From a bacterium (GTDB taxonomy: Bacteria; UBA10199; 2-02-FULL-44-16; JAAZCA01): a stretch of 18,108 nucleotides of DNA. Numbering within the stretch: position 1 is the stretch's first letter; each line of letters begins with the position of its first letter. The notes beneath the pieces are model-generated. The model saw only the letters and a list, made by a program, of their open reading frames with translations. It made no database searches and was not told the origin of the DNA. Both the position numbers and the translations under genes were made by a program. Shown here in pieces: positions 7,121-13,238 of the stretch. The stretch is from the NCBI GenBank assembly GCA_041648665.1, contig JBAZOP010000059.1, positions 1 through 18,108 on the forward strand, written 5' to 3'.

Positions 7121-8448
7121 CGCAGGTCTCTCATGAAACCATAGTCAAAGCCATATGCGAACAGGTCAGGTCCAGGGCCGGCCGAAACTCCCCGGCGAGG
7201 ATACGCAAGGCCGCCCTCTCCCACTTCGTGCCTAATCCCAAAGAAAAGGACGACCTCCCGAAGATCGATCTCTCTCTGCTCACGAGGGTTCTCACGATCG
7301 ACGAGGACGCGCGCACGTGCACCGCGGAATCCGGAGTCAGCTTCTCCGACCTCGTGAAAGCCACGCTGGAGAAGGGGCTCATCCCCTGCACCGTGCCCGA
7401 GCTCAAGGGCATCACCGTGGGCGGCGCGGTCTCCGGCTGCTCGATAGAGTCGATGTCCTACAAGCTCGGAGGGTTCCACGACAGCTGCCTCGAATACGAG
7501 CTGGTCACCGGCGCAGGCGCCGCGATCACCTGTTCGCCCGAGCGCAACGCGGAGCTCTTCCACATGCTGCACGGCTCGTACGGCACGCTGGGGCTCATCA
7601 CCAGGGCCAAGTTCAAGCTCATCCCGGCCAAACCTTACGTGAAGATGACCTATGAGAAACACCGCTCCTTCTCCGAGTTCTGGAGGGAGCTCCGCAACCA
7701 CTGCAACAGGGCTGACCACGACTTCATCGATGCGATAATCCACTCCAAGGACTCGTTCGTGATCTGTCTGGGAGACATGGCGGACGAAGCGCCCTACACG
7801 AGCAATTACGACTGGCTCAAGATATTCTACAAGAGCACGAACGAGCGGACGGAGGACTACCTCACCACCTACGACTACTTCTTCCGCTACGACGCCGAGT
7901 GCCACTGGCTCACAAAGACCGTACCGTTCATGGAGACGCTGCCGGCCAGGCTCCTGCTCGGCAAGATGCTGCTGGGCTCCACGAACCTCATCAAGTGGTC
8001 GAAGCGCGTGAGCCCGATGATGAAGCTGAAGAAGCGGCCCGAGGTCGTGGTCGACGTCTTCATTCCGTCGCGCCGCTTCGAGGACTTCTACCGCTGGTAC
8101 GAGCGCGACTTCGACTTCTATCCGCTCTGGATCGTGCCCTACAGGTCCCCCCAGCTCTACCCCTGGATCAACGACAGCTACGCCAAGGGCATCGACGACA
8201 CGCTCTTCATCGATTGCGCGGTCTACGGCAAGAAAAACTCGCGGCCGGACATAGACTACTCGGAGCTGCTCGAGCGCAAGACCATCGAGCTCAACGGGCT
8301 GAAGACCCTCATCTCCCGCAACCACTTCGACGAGAAAACCTTCTGGAAGGTCTACGACAAACCGCGCTACGACAAGATCAAGGCTCAGACCGACCCCTCC
8401 GGCGTGTTCATGAACCTCTACGACAAGTTCAGCCCGAAACATTATTGA
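7117..8448 (+). CDS. FAD-dependent oxidoreductase, DHCR24/DWF1 (delta24-sterol reductase)-like
   Basis: 443 residues from the ATG at 7117; the frame is open upstream but there it shadows the radical SAM gene. A G-rich ribosome site lies at 7104-7110. The N-terminal PCMH-type FAD-binding domain contains VPELKGITVGGAVSGCSIES (about 93-112), followed by YELVTGAGAAITCSPERNAELF and SYGTLGLITRAKFKLIPAK. From memory this matches human DHCR24 closely (VPELDDLTVGG, GTGIESSSHKYG, CGTLGFLV, IIPAKKYVK). The likeness continues in the C-terminal half (DFYPLWIVPYRSPQLYP, LFIDCAVYGK, FWKVYDKPRYDKI). Unlike DHCR24 it has no N-terminal membrane anchor. DHCR24 reduces the delta24 double bond of sterol side chains with FAD and NADPH; a bacterial homologue need not use sterols. 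It is coupled to the radical SAM gene and followed 8 bases later by a permease, suggesting one pathway. Family call strong, substrate open. Confidence 0.9.
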   Translation: MTQVSHETIVKAICEQVRSRAGRNSPARIRKAALSHFVPNPKEKDDLPKIDLSLLTRVLTIDEDARTCTAESGVSFSDLVKATLEKGLIPCTVPELKGITVGGAVSGCSIESMSYKLGGFHDSCLEYELVTGAGAAITCSPERNAELFHMLHGSYGTLGLITRAKFKLIPAKPYVKMTYEKHRSFSEFWRELRNHCNRADHDFIDAIIHSKDSFVICLGDMADEAPYTSNYDWLKIFYKSTNERTEDYLTTYDYFFRYDAECHWLTKTVPFMETLPARLLLGKMLLGSTNLIKWSKRVSPMMKLKKRPEVVVDVFIPSRRFEDFYRWYERDFDFYPLWIVPYRSPQLYPWINDSYAKGIDDTLFIDCAVYGKKNSRPDIDYSELLERKTIELNGLKTLISRNHFDEKTFWKVYDKPRYDKIKAQTDPSGVFMNLYDKFSPKHY

Positions 8449-8456
8449 AAGGCGCC

Positions 8457-9353
8457 ATGCCGGCTGCAGACGGAAAGAGGCAGGCTGCGGCAATCGCAAC
8501 CCTGGTGCTGGTCACGGCCTTCTGGGGCGCCACGTTCGTCCTGGTCAAGTGGACCGTTGCGACCGTGGACGTCTACTACTTCCTCTTCCTCCGCTTCGCC
8601 CTGGCCGCATCTCTCCTCGCCGCGATCTTCCACAGAAAGCTCCGAAGACCCAGGCCCGCCACGCTGCTGGCCTCCCTCATCCTCGCCTCACTCATATTCT
8701 TCGCGTTTGCGCTCCAGACCGAAGGGCTCAAGATCACCACCGCCTCCAACTCCTCACTGATCAGCGGGATGTATATGGTCATGATACCGTTCTTCGTCAT
8801 GATCTATCCGAGGAAGAAGCCGGACGGCTTTGCCATAGCCGCGGTGGCGATCGCCTCCGCCGGGCTCTTCCTGCTCACCAGGTTCTCGCTTACGGGTCTC
8901 AACGCGGGAGACCTGATGACGCTCGGATGCGCAGCGGCATTCGCCTGGCACATCACCCTCACCGGCGAATTCACCTTCAAACACGAGATAGCGCAGCTCG
9001 TAGTCTTCCAGATTGCCTTTGTGGCCCTCATGAGCCTCGTCGCAGTGGCTGCCCGGGGGACCCCTTTCACCGGCCTGCCGCCGATCGGATGGCTCACCCT
9101 CGCAATCACGGCCGTATTCGCCACCGCGCTCGCGTTCACGGTGCAGACCTGGGCCCAGCGGGTGGTGGATCCCACCCGCACCGGCATCATATTCGCCCTG
9201 GAAGCGGTCTTCGGCGTCTTCTTCGGATGGCTGCTGGGGGGCGACTCCTTCACCTCTCTCTCCCTCCTGGGCGCCTGCCTGATGGTCGCAGGCATGATGA
9301 TCTCCGAAATCAAGCCGCTGGCCAAGTACGCCATGGATAAACTCTTCGCTTAG
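8457..9353 (+). CDS. EamA/DMT-superfamily permease
   Basis: 298 residues, the usual EamA length, starting at ATG 8457 just 8 bases after the DHCR24-like stop and with AAAGG at 8448-8452. About ten hydrophobic segments form two EamA halves. The first half has the typical AFWGATFVLVKW and FLFLRFALAASLLAAIF. The second has DLMTLGCAAAFAWHITLTGEF, then AFTVQTWAQRVVDPTRTGIIFALEAVFGVFFGWLLGGD, a well-conserved family block. It is an inner-membrane drug/metabolite transporter. Families like this export amino acids, nucleotides or lipid-linked metabolites, so the substrate cannot be told. Its place as third gene of the radical SAM/DHCR24-like unit hints that it moves a product or precursor of that pathway. 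No terminator follows; a new promoter starts at once after the stop. Confidence 0.92.
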   Translation: MPAADGKRQAAAIATLVLVTAFWGATFVLVKWTVATVDVYYFLFLRFALAASLLAAIFHRKLRRPRPATLLASLILASLIFFAFALQTEGLKITTASNSSLISGMYMVMIPFFVMIYPRKKPDGFAIAAVAIASAGLFLLTRFSLTGLNAGDLMTLGCAAAFAWHITLTGEFTFKHEIAQLVVFQIAFVALMSLVAVAARGTPFTGLPPIGWLTLAITAVFATALAFTVQTWAQRVVDPTRTGIIFALEAVFGVFFGWLLGGDSFTSLSLLGACLMVAGMMISEIKPLAKYAMDKLFA

Positions 9354-9354
9354 A

Positions 9355-9383
9355 TTGACGTCGCGTCCTTTTGCTGGTATTTT
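9355..9383 (+). promoter_or_regulatory. Sigma70-like promoter for the small membrane protein
   Basis: TTGACG (9355-9360) and TATTTT (9378-9383) are separated by exactly 17 bases and sit directly after the permease stop. The ribosome site AGGGGGA (about 9402-9408) and ATG at 9414 follow at the right distance for a short leader. It suggests that the next gene can be expressed apart from the upstream unit. Confidence 0.6.
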
Positions 9384-9413
9384 CAGTTCAGAAATCAAAA
9401 AAAGGGGGACTAT

Positions 9414-9830
9414 ATGGGCGAACAGGTGGTGGTCGAACAGCTTCAGATTCAAGATATCCCGCCGGGAGTGGCCGGGATGAGCATGGGCATGATCGTCCTC
9501 ATGGTCGTCGCCTATCTCTTCTGGGCCTATTGCATCGCAAGGATCGGCAAGAAGCTGGGCATGCCTCTGGGCTCCACGTTCGTATGGGCCCTGATCCCGA
9601 TCGCCAACTTCTTCCTGCTCCTCAAGCTCGCGGCGAAACCGATGTGGTGGTTCATCCTGCTGCTCATCCCGATCGTCAACATCGTGATCATGATCCTCAT
9701 GTGGATCGGGATAGTGGAGAGGCTGGGCAAGCCGACGTGGTGGGGGGTCTGCATCGCGCTGGTGCCTGTACTCAATCTCATCCTCTTCCTGATGCTCGCC
9801 TTCGAGAAACCGAAGGCCGCGACTGCCTGA
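9414..9830 (+). CDS. Small four-helix membrane protein (DUF5684-like)
   Basis: 138 residues from the ATG at 9414, after AGGGGGA. Hydrophobic segments lie at about 24-41, 55-70, 75-97 and 105-128 (MGMIVLMVVAYLFWAYCIA, FVWALIPIANFFLLLKLA, WWFILLLIPIVNIVIMILMWIGI, WWGVCIALVPVLNLILFLMLAF). Two near-repeats of the form P(I/V)xN(F/I/L) follow Trp-Trp pairs, and the loop motifs IARIGKKLGMP and VERLGKPTWWG are alike, which suggests an internal duplication. This pattern fits the DUF5684 signal-peptidase-neighbour type of small membrane protein (family name from memory, moderate certainty). Function unknown. It is monocistronic: own promoter upstream and a strong hairpin terminator at 9850-9877. Confidence 0.85.
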   Translation: MGEQVVVEQLQIQDIPPGVAGMSMGMIVLMVVAYLFWAYCIARIGKKLGMPLGSTFVWALIPIANFFLLLKLAAKPMWWFILLLIPIVNIVIMILMWIGIVERLGKPTWWGVCIALVPVLNLILFLMLAFEKPKAATA

Positions 9831-9849
9831 GGCTCATTGAGATGAGACG

Positions 9850-9877
9850 AAAAAGGGCTCCTTTCGGAGCCCTTTTT
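9850..9877. terminator. Bidirectional intrinsic terminator
   Basis: AAAAA, then GGGCTCC (9855-9861), loop TTTC, GGAGCCC (9866-9872), then TTTTT. The A-run before and T-run after allow termination on both strands, as suits its place between two convergent genes (ending at 9830 and 9896). Confidence 0.95.
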
Positions 9878-9895
9878 ATTTGTGATATCATACAG

Positions 9896-11080
9896 TTAGA
9901 TGAGAGCGGGGAGACGGCGCGCGATCCTGTCCGCAGCCTCTTTGCACTGATCGACCGTGGGCACCATGGCCAGCCTCACAAACCCCTCGCCCGGATTGCC
10001 CTCCGCCGTCTCGTCGCCGATCCAGTTGCCGGGCGTGGCCACGATCGCGATGGCGGGATCGAGCAGGAGCTTGGCAAAATCGACGGAGGTCATGTTGCGC
10101 GGGACCTCCTGCCATATATACAGCGTAGCCGCGGGCCTGCACTCTGAAAGCCCTGCGCGCTTGAAGGCATCCACCACGATATCGCGCTTCTCTTTGTACA
10201 GCGCGCGCAGCCACTCCACGTGTCCCTCGTCCGAGAGCGCCGCTATGGCCGCCTCCTGGATAAAAGTCGGGGTGCCGGAATCGATGTTGGTCTTGAGCTT
10301 CTTGAACGCGGCGATGATATCGCGATCCCCCGCAACCCATCCGACCCGATAGCCGGTCATGCAGCTGCGCTTACTGAGCGACTGGAAGGCGACCACCCCT
10401 TCGCGCGCAAACTCGAGTATCGAATGCGGCGGGGCGCCGTAGTAGTTCTCAGTGTACGCCTCGTCCGAGGCGATGATGACATTGTGCTTCTTCCCAAACT
10501 CGATCGCACGCCTGAAGAAATCAGCGTCGCAGACCGCGCCGGTGGGGTTGTTGGGATAGTTGATCCACATGATCTTCGCGCGGCGGGCGACATCCAGCGG
10601 GATGGAATCGAGGTCAGGCAGGAACCCGTTCTTCTTGCAAAGGTTCACGAAATAAATTTCGCCCTCGGCAAAACGCGCGCCCCGTGAATACGGCGGATAG
10701 CCGGGATTCGGGCAGATGACTACGTCGCCCGGGTTGACGAAGGCCTCGGGGAAGTTGAAGACCGATTCCTTGGCGCCGATGGATGCGCTGATCTCTGTCT
10801 CAGGATCGAGAGAGACGTTGAACCGCCTCTTGGTCCACGCGGCGATCGCCTTTCTATACCCCTGCGAGCCGACGTAGCTCGGGTATCCGCCGCTCGCGTG
10901 CCGGTCCGCGCCCTGCTTCAGGGCGTTTCTCACGATCTCAGGCGTGGGCTCGGTCGGATCGCCGACGCCGAAGTCGATTATGTCGATCCCCTTGGCCCGA
11001 AGTTCCGCGACCTTTGCGTCGATCTCCGCAAACGGATAACCGGTCAACCCGGAAAGCCTCTTAGACACTGCGACTGCCAT
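9896..11080 (-). CDS. Class I/II PLP aminotransferase, possibly LL-diaminopimelate aminotransferase-like
   Basis: 394 residues. The ATG at 11080 follows AGGAGGGG (complement of 11083-11090); an in-frame start at 11110 has no such site. Fold type I markers are clear: DFGVGDPTEPTPEI near the N-terminus, YPNNPTGAV (binds the PLP pocket), SDEAYTENYYG (Asp and Tyr contacting PLP), and the Schiff-base lysine Lys237 in SLSKRSCMTGYRVGW, followed by KTNIDSGTPTFIQEAAI. The GDP(T/D)xPTP and KTNxDSG strings resemble DapL (lysine/peptidoglycan synthesis, tetrahydrodipicolinate to LL-diaminopimelate) but are also found in alanine/aspartate-type relatives. The protein is cytosolic. It is convergent with the small membrane-protein gene and alone on its strand here. 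Family call sure, substrate about even. Confidence 0.93.
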   Translation of the reverse strand: MAVAVSKRLSGLTGYPFAEIDAKVAELRAKGIDIIDFGVGDPTEPTPEIVRNALKQGADRHASGGYPSYVGSQGYRKAIAAWTKRRFNVSLDPETEISASIGAKESVFNFPEAFVNPGDVVICPNPGYPPYSRGARFAEGEIYFVNLCKKNGFLPDLDSIPLDVARRAKIMWINYPNNPTGAVCDADFFRRAIEFGKKHNVIIASDEAYTENYYGAPPHSILEFAREGVVAFQSLSKRSCMTGYRVGWVAGDRDIIAAFKKLKTNIDSGTPTFIQEAAIAALSDEGHVEWLRALYKEKRDIVVDAFKRAGLSECRPAATLYIWQEVPRNMTSVDFAKLLLDPAIAIVATPGNWIGDETAEGNPGEGFVRLAMVPTVDQCKEAADRIARRLPALI

Positions 11081-11178
11081 AACCCCTCCTGCGAAGCGTA
11101 TTACCTGCAATAAACGCCCTCAGAGGTCAAGGACTCAAACACTGCTCCGGGTGCCAGTTCAGGGCAGCCACCTTTATT

Positions 11179-11250
11179 GTCATTCTGAGGCGGAGCCGAA
11201 GAACCCCCTGCAGACGTGACGGCTCGGCAGTGTCTGCCTCGCTTCGGCTC
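11179..11250. repeat. GTCATTCTGAG-type dispersed repeat fragment with hairpin
   Basis: GTCATTCTGAGGCGGAGCCG at 11179-11198 resembles a short motif (GTCATTCTGAG followed by GAGCGAAGAA-like bases) that recurs between genes in many bacterial genomes. GAGCCGAAG (11193-11201) is the exact reverse complement of CTTCGGCTC (11242-11250), so the motif can pair with the beginning of the neighbouring palindrome and compete with its folding. Confidence 0.55.
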
Positions 11251-11362
11251 GCTCTCTCAAACGCCGTTCGCTCGCCTGCGCATTCGGCGCCGCTATATCA
11301 TAGGGCTGCTGAATGCGGCGCCTCCTGACGCCGCTCGGCAAACACTCCCGAGCCGTCACGTC
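11213..11362. repeat. 150-bp nested inverted repeat
   Basis: The outer arms GACGTGACGGCTCGG (11213-11227) and CCGAGCCGTCACGTC (11348-11362) are a perfect 15-bp inverted pair. They extend inward to about 25 bp with two mismatches (AGTGT-C/T-TGCC). An inner 8-bp perfect pair, GGCGCCGC (11286-11293) and GCGGCGCC (11315-11322), encloses a 21-base loop. There is no ORF inside. It looks like a MITE-type element or a large structured RNA. No target-site duplication is evident at its edges. Confidence 0.8.
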
Positions 11363-11471
11363 AAGTCGGCACTCAACGCCATTTTTAATTGATAGCAGGC
11401 GCCTGCCCTTCAATGAAACCTCTACGCTGAAAGCAAAACATTATTGACATTAGCTACATTGGAGACATCAT

Positions 11472-11720
11472 ATGAAGATGAAGAGCGTTGCGCTGCGCGA
11501 TATGAAGACCGGCTTCAGCGATTACATCACCCAGGCGCAAAAGGATTATATCTTGATAACAAAGCACGGGAAGCCTGCGGCCATCGTCTGGGGGGTCGAG
11601 GGGCGCGATCTCGAAGACATCTTCTACATGACCAACCGCGCGTTCTGGACCACGATGCGCAAGCGGCGTTCACAGAAATCCATGCCCTGGAACAGCGCAA
11701 AACGCGAACTTGGTCTTTGA
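11472..11720 (+). CDS. Orphan Phd/YefM-family antitoxin
   Basis: 82 residues from the ATG at 11472, after GGAGA at 11461-11465; a second Met at 11478 is possible. The N-terminal half is the classic Phd/YefM DNA-binding fold: SVALRDMKTGFSDYITQAQKDYILITKHGKPAAIVWGVE. In this family a dimer binds the promoter operator, and the C-terminal tail wraps and blocks a toxin (Doc, YoeB or similar). Here the tail is DLEDIFYMTNRAFWTTMRKRRSQKSMPW. No toxin gene lies on either side: upstream is a palindrome-rich gap and downstream are repeats and a convergent gene. It is therefore solitary, either a relic whose toxin was lost or a stand-alone regulator. The downstream repeat cluster starting at 11765 may mark where a partner gene was lost. 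It may autorepress through the AT-rich leader (inference). Confidence 0.85.
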   Translation: MKMKSVALRDMKTGFSDYITQAQKDYILITKHGKPAAIVWGVEGRDLEDIFYMTNRAFWTTMRKRRSQKSMPWNSAKRELGL

Positions 11721-11764
11721 AGCGGAGTTTCTCCCACCCATCGCGCTCATCTCGCCCCCCGTTT

Positions 11765-11877
11765 GTCATCCCCAAGTTCCTCAACACGACGTCATCCCCG
11801 AGCGCTTTAATCGGGGATCCAGTACTTCTCAAGGGATCCCCGCTTTCGCGGGGATGACAAGCAGGGACGGGAATGAC
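11765..11877. repeat. Cluster of GTCATCCCC-type palindromic repeats
   Basis: GTCATCCCC begins at 11765 and again at 11791; inverted copies end at 11858 (GGGGATGAC) and 11877 (GGGAATGAC). The main element is 11791-11858. Its left arm 11791-11824 matches the arm at 4858-4891 at 30 of 34 positions. The right arm is a shorter variant with its own hairpin, ATCCCCGC-TTTC-GCGGGGAT (11836-11855). The nesting suggests that one copy landed in or beside another. Confidence 0.82.
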
Positions 11878-11885
11878 AGAATATC

Positions 11886-11915
11886 AAAAAAACGCCGCGC
11901 ACTTGAGTGCGCGGC
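11886..11915 (-). terminator. Intrinsic terminator of the FGE-like gene
   Basis: GCCGCGCAC (11894-11902), loop TTGA, GTGCGCGGC (11907-11915) is a 9-bp perfect stem. Read on the minus strand it is followed by C-to-G and then seven T (complement of the A-run 11886-11892). It lies 31 bases past the stop codon at 11947 and also shields the gene from the repeats beyond. Confidence 0.92.
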
Positions 11916-11946
11916 TAATGAAAAGACAAAAGAGTAAAAGTCTACA

Positions 11947-12846
11947 TTACTTCTCAGAGTCCTGGAGCGCAGCAACCCGGAAACCAAAAGCGTTGTAACG
12001 GATGTCCGGGAGGAAGTCGAAGCGATTAGCCGCGCGCAAGAGCACAGGAACGTCATTGAACCAGGAACCGCCGCGCAGGCCTCTATATGTACCTTCATCA
12101 GGACCTGCGGGATCCACGCCACTCAGCATATATACGTTCTCTGCATACCAATCCTTCACCCACTCCCCGACATTGCCGGTCATGTTGAAGAGCCCATAGG
12201 CGTTCTTCGGGCCCCAGCCCACGGGCGCGGTTCCTTCCTGCCCAAACCAGGCCTCGTCATGACTAAGGCGGCCCGAAGGCGTGCCATAGACGCGCCAGCC
12301 GAAGAAAGGCCTTCCCTGACTTATCAGATTCTGAAATGGCTCCGATTTGGGATTCGTGATTATATCTCCCAGGACGCCGAACACCAGATTCTCGAACCGG
12401 CCATCGATGAAATCAACGACGTCGGCTGGTTTGAAGCTCCCAAGTTCCGCCTCCATCAGTTCCGGTATATTTACCGCCGGGCCACGGGCCGCGTTTTCCC
12501 ACTGTGCCTCAGTGGGTAGAGCGAGTCCGCCACCACTCTTTTTCAAATACTCGATCGCATCGTTGTGCGACACAATAGTTACAGGATGATTCTCAGGCGC
12601 GCCCTCTCTTACCGAACGTCCCATCACCTCGCGATACTTCGATTCGCTTGTCGCAGTTTCACCGATCGCATAGGAAGAGAGTTGAACCCAATGAGGTATG
12701 GCGTCTTTAAACGCACTCGACCCAATCACCGTAAGTCCGCCCGGAATACCAACCATATTGTGGCCCGCGATATTCATCGCAGCAAACGATGTTAGTGCCG
12801 GTGCAGTTATCCCTGCGCAAAAAGGGTTCGTTGTCATGCCTGGCAT
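11947..12846 (-). CDS. FGE/SUMF1-fold protein lacking catalytic cysteines
   Basis: 299 residues from the ATG at 12846, chosen because AGGAGG lies 9 bases upstream (complement of 12856-12861). FGE-sulfatase (PF03781) marks in order: MVGIPGGLTVIGS, HWVQLSSYAIGETATSESKYREVMG, ALPTEAQWENAARG (about residues 132-145), KNAYGLFNMTGNVGEWVKDWY, TYRGLRGGSWFND, and NAFGFRVAAL at the end. True formylglycine-generating enzymes carry two active-site Cys between RGGSW and GFR. Here that stretch (WFNDVPVLLRAANRFDFLPD) has none; the only Cys in the protein is Cys10. It is thus unlikely to convert sulfatase Cys and is probably a binding or other-activity member of the fold. No clear signal peptide. The gene stands alone with its own promoter and terminator; no sulfatase is nearby. 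A region around 158-215 is longer than usual (ADVVDFIDGRF, FGVLGDIITNP). Confidence 0.92.
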   Translation of the reverse strand: MPGMTTNPFCAGITAPALTSFAAMNIAGHNMVGIPGGLTVIGSSAFKDAIPHWVQLSSYAIGETATSESKYREVMGRSVREGAPENHPVTIVSHNDAIEYLKKSGGGLALPTEAQWENAARGPAVNIPELMEAELGSFKPADVVDFIDGRFENLVFGVLGDIITNPKSEPFQNLISQGRPFFGWRVYGTPSGRLSHDEAWFGQEGTAPVGWGPKNAYGLFNMTGNVGEWVKDWYAENVYMLSGVDPAGPDEGTYRGLRGGSWFNDVPVLLRAANRFDFLPDIRYNAFGFRVAALQDSEK

Positions 12847-12877
12847 AATGAATATCCTCCTTTATTTGCTATTGTTC

Positions 12878-12907
12878 GATATATGTCCCTTTATCGTACC
12901 GTGACAA
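12878..12907 (-). promoter_or_regulatory. Probable promoter of the FGE-like gene
   Basis: On the minus strand TTGTCA (complement of 12902-12907) and TATATC (complement of 12878-12883) are 18 bases apart in an AT-rich stretch, about 30 bases before the start codon. A 17-base spacing to the overlapping ATATAT reads equally well. Judged by consensus likeness only. Confidence 0.45.
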
Positions 12908-13062
12908 AAAAAGTTGCTCGATATTTATCCCCCCTATATTTTCTAATTATGATGGCATTACAAGGAGTTGCAAAGCTGCATCCAGGGACACGCGCTGGGC
13001 GGGAAGGACCTCTGCCCGATATACAGCAGCGTTTTCGGGCCCTCTCGATGGCTGACTTGGGC

Positions 13063-13224
13063 TGGCTTCGGGTGGCGGCGGGTCGGGGGACCCCCATTTG
13101 ACGCCAGCAGCCGCGCGATGAGGGGACGCTTCTCCTTCTGAAAAGAGAAGCGTCCCCGCCTATTGGTGATTGATCACGGCGATGCCGCAAATGGGGGTGA
13201 GCCCGGCGACAGGACCCGAAGCCA
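13063..13224. repeat. 162-bp nested palindrome downstream of spoVR
   Basis: Three nested perfect inverted pairs share one centre near 13140: TGGCTTCGGGT (13063-13073) with ACCCGAAGCCA (13214-13224); ACCCCCATTTG (13090-13100) with CAAATGGGGGT (13188-13198); and GGGGACGCTTCTC (13122-13134) with GAGAAGCGTCCCC (13145-13157, loop of 10). It begins 14 bases after the spoVR stop. No T-run follows on either strand. With 12847-13062 it fills the 392-base gap between the FGE-like gene and spoVR; apart from the promoter I see nothing firm in the rest. Confidence 0.85.
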
Positions 13225-13238
13225 ACCCGATGTCTTGG

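Larger units (their letters stand above)
11081..11471. other. Non-coding stretch rich in palindromes
   Basis: This gap between the divergent aminotransferase and antitoxin genes has no convincing ORF. It holds the ribosome site of the aminotransferase, a GTCATTCTGAGGCGGAG-type motif at 11179-11201, the large inverted repeat at 11213-11362, and an AT-rich end with TTGACA at 11444-11449. No well-placed -10 box follows that TTGACA, so I do not call a promoter. Confidence 0.7.

Noticed and set aside
6901..8499. 532-codon open frame on the minus strand
   Set aside because: It lies antisense to the radical SAM and DHCR24-like genes, both of which show clear family motifs.
11081..11150. Promoter for the aminotransferase with TTGACC
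   Set aside because: No -10 box lies at 16-18 bases; the nearest TAATAC is about 21 bases away, so I left it out.
11710..11937. Small ORF after the antitoxin as a possible toxin
   Set aside because: Most of it reads through palindromic repeats, it has no ribosome site, and its product resembles no toxin family.
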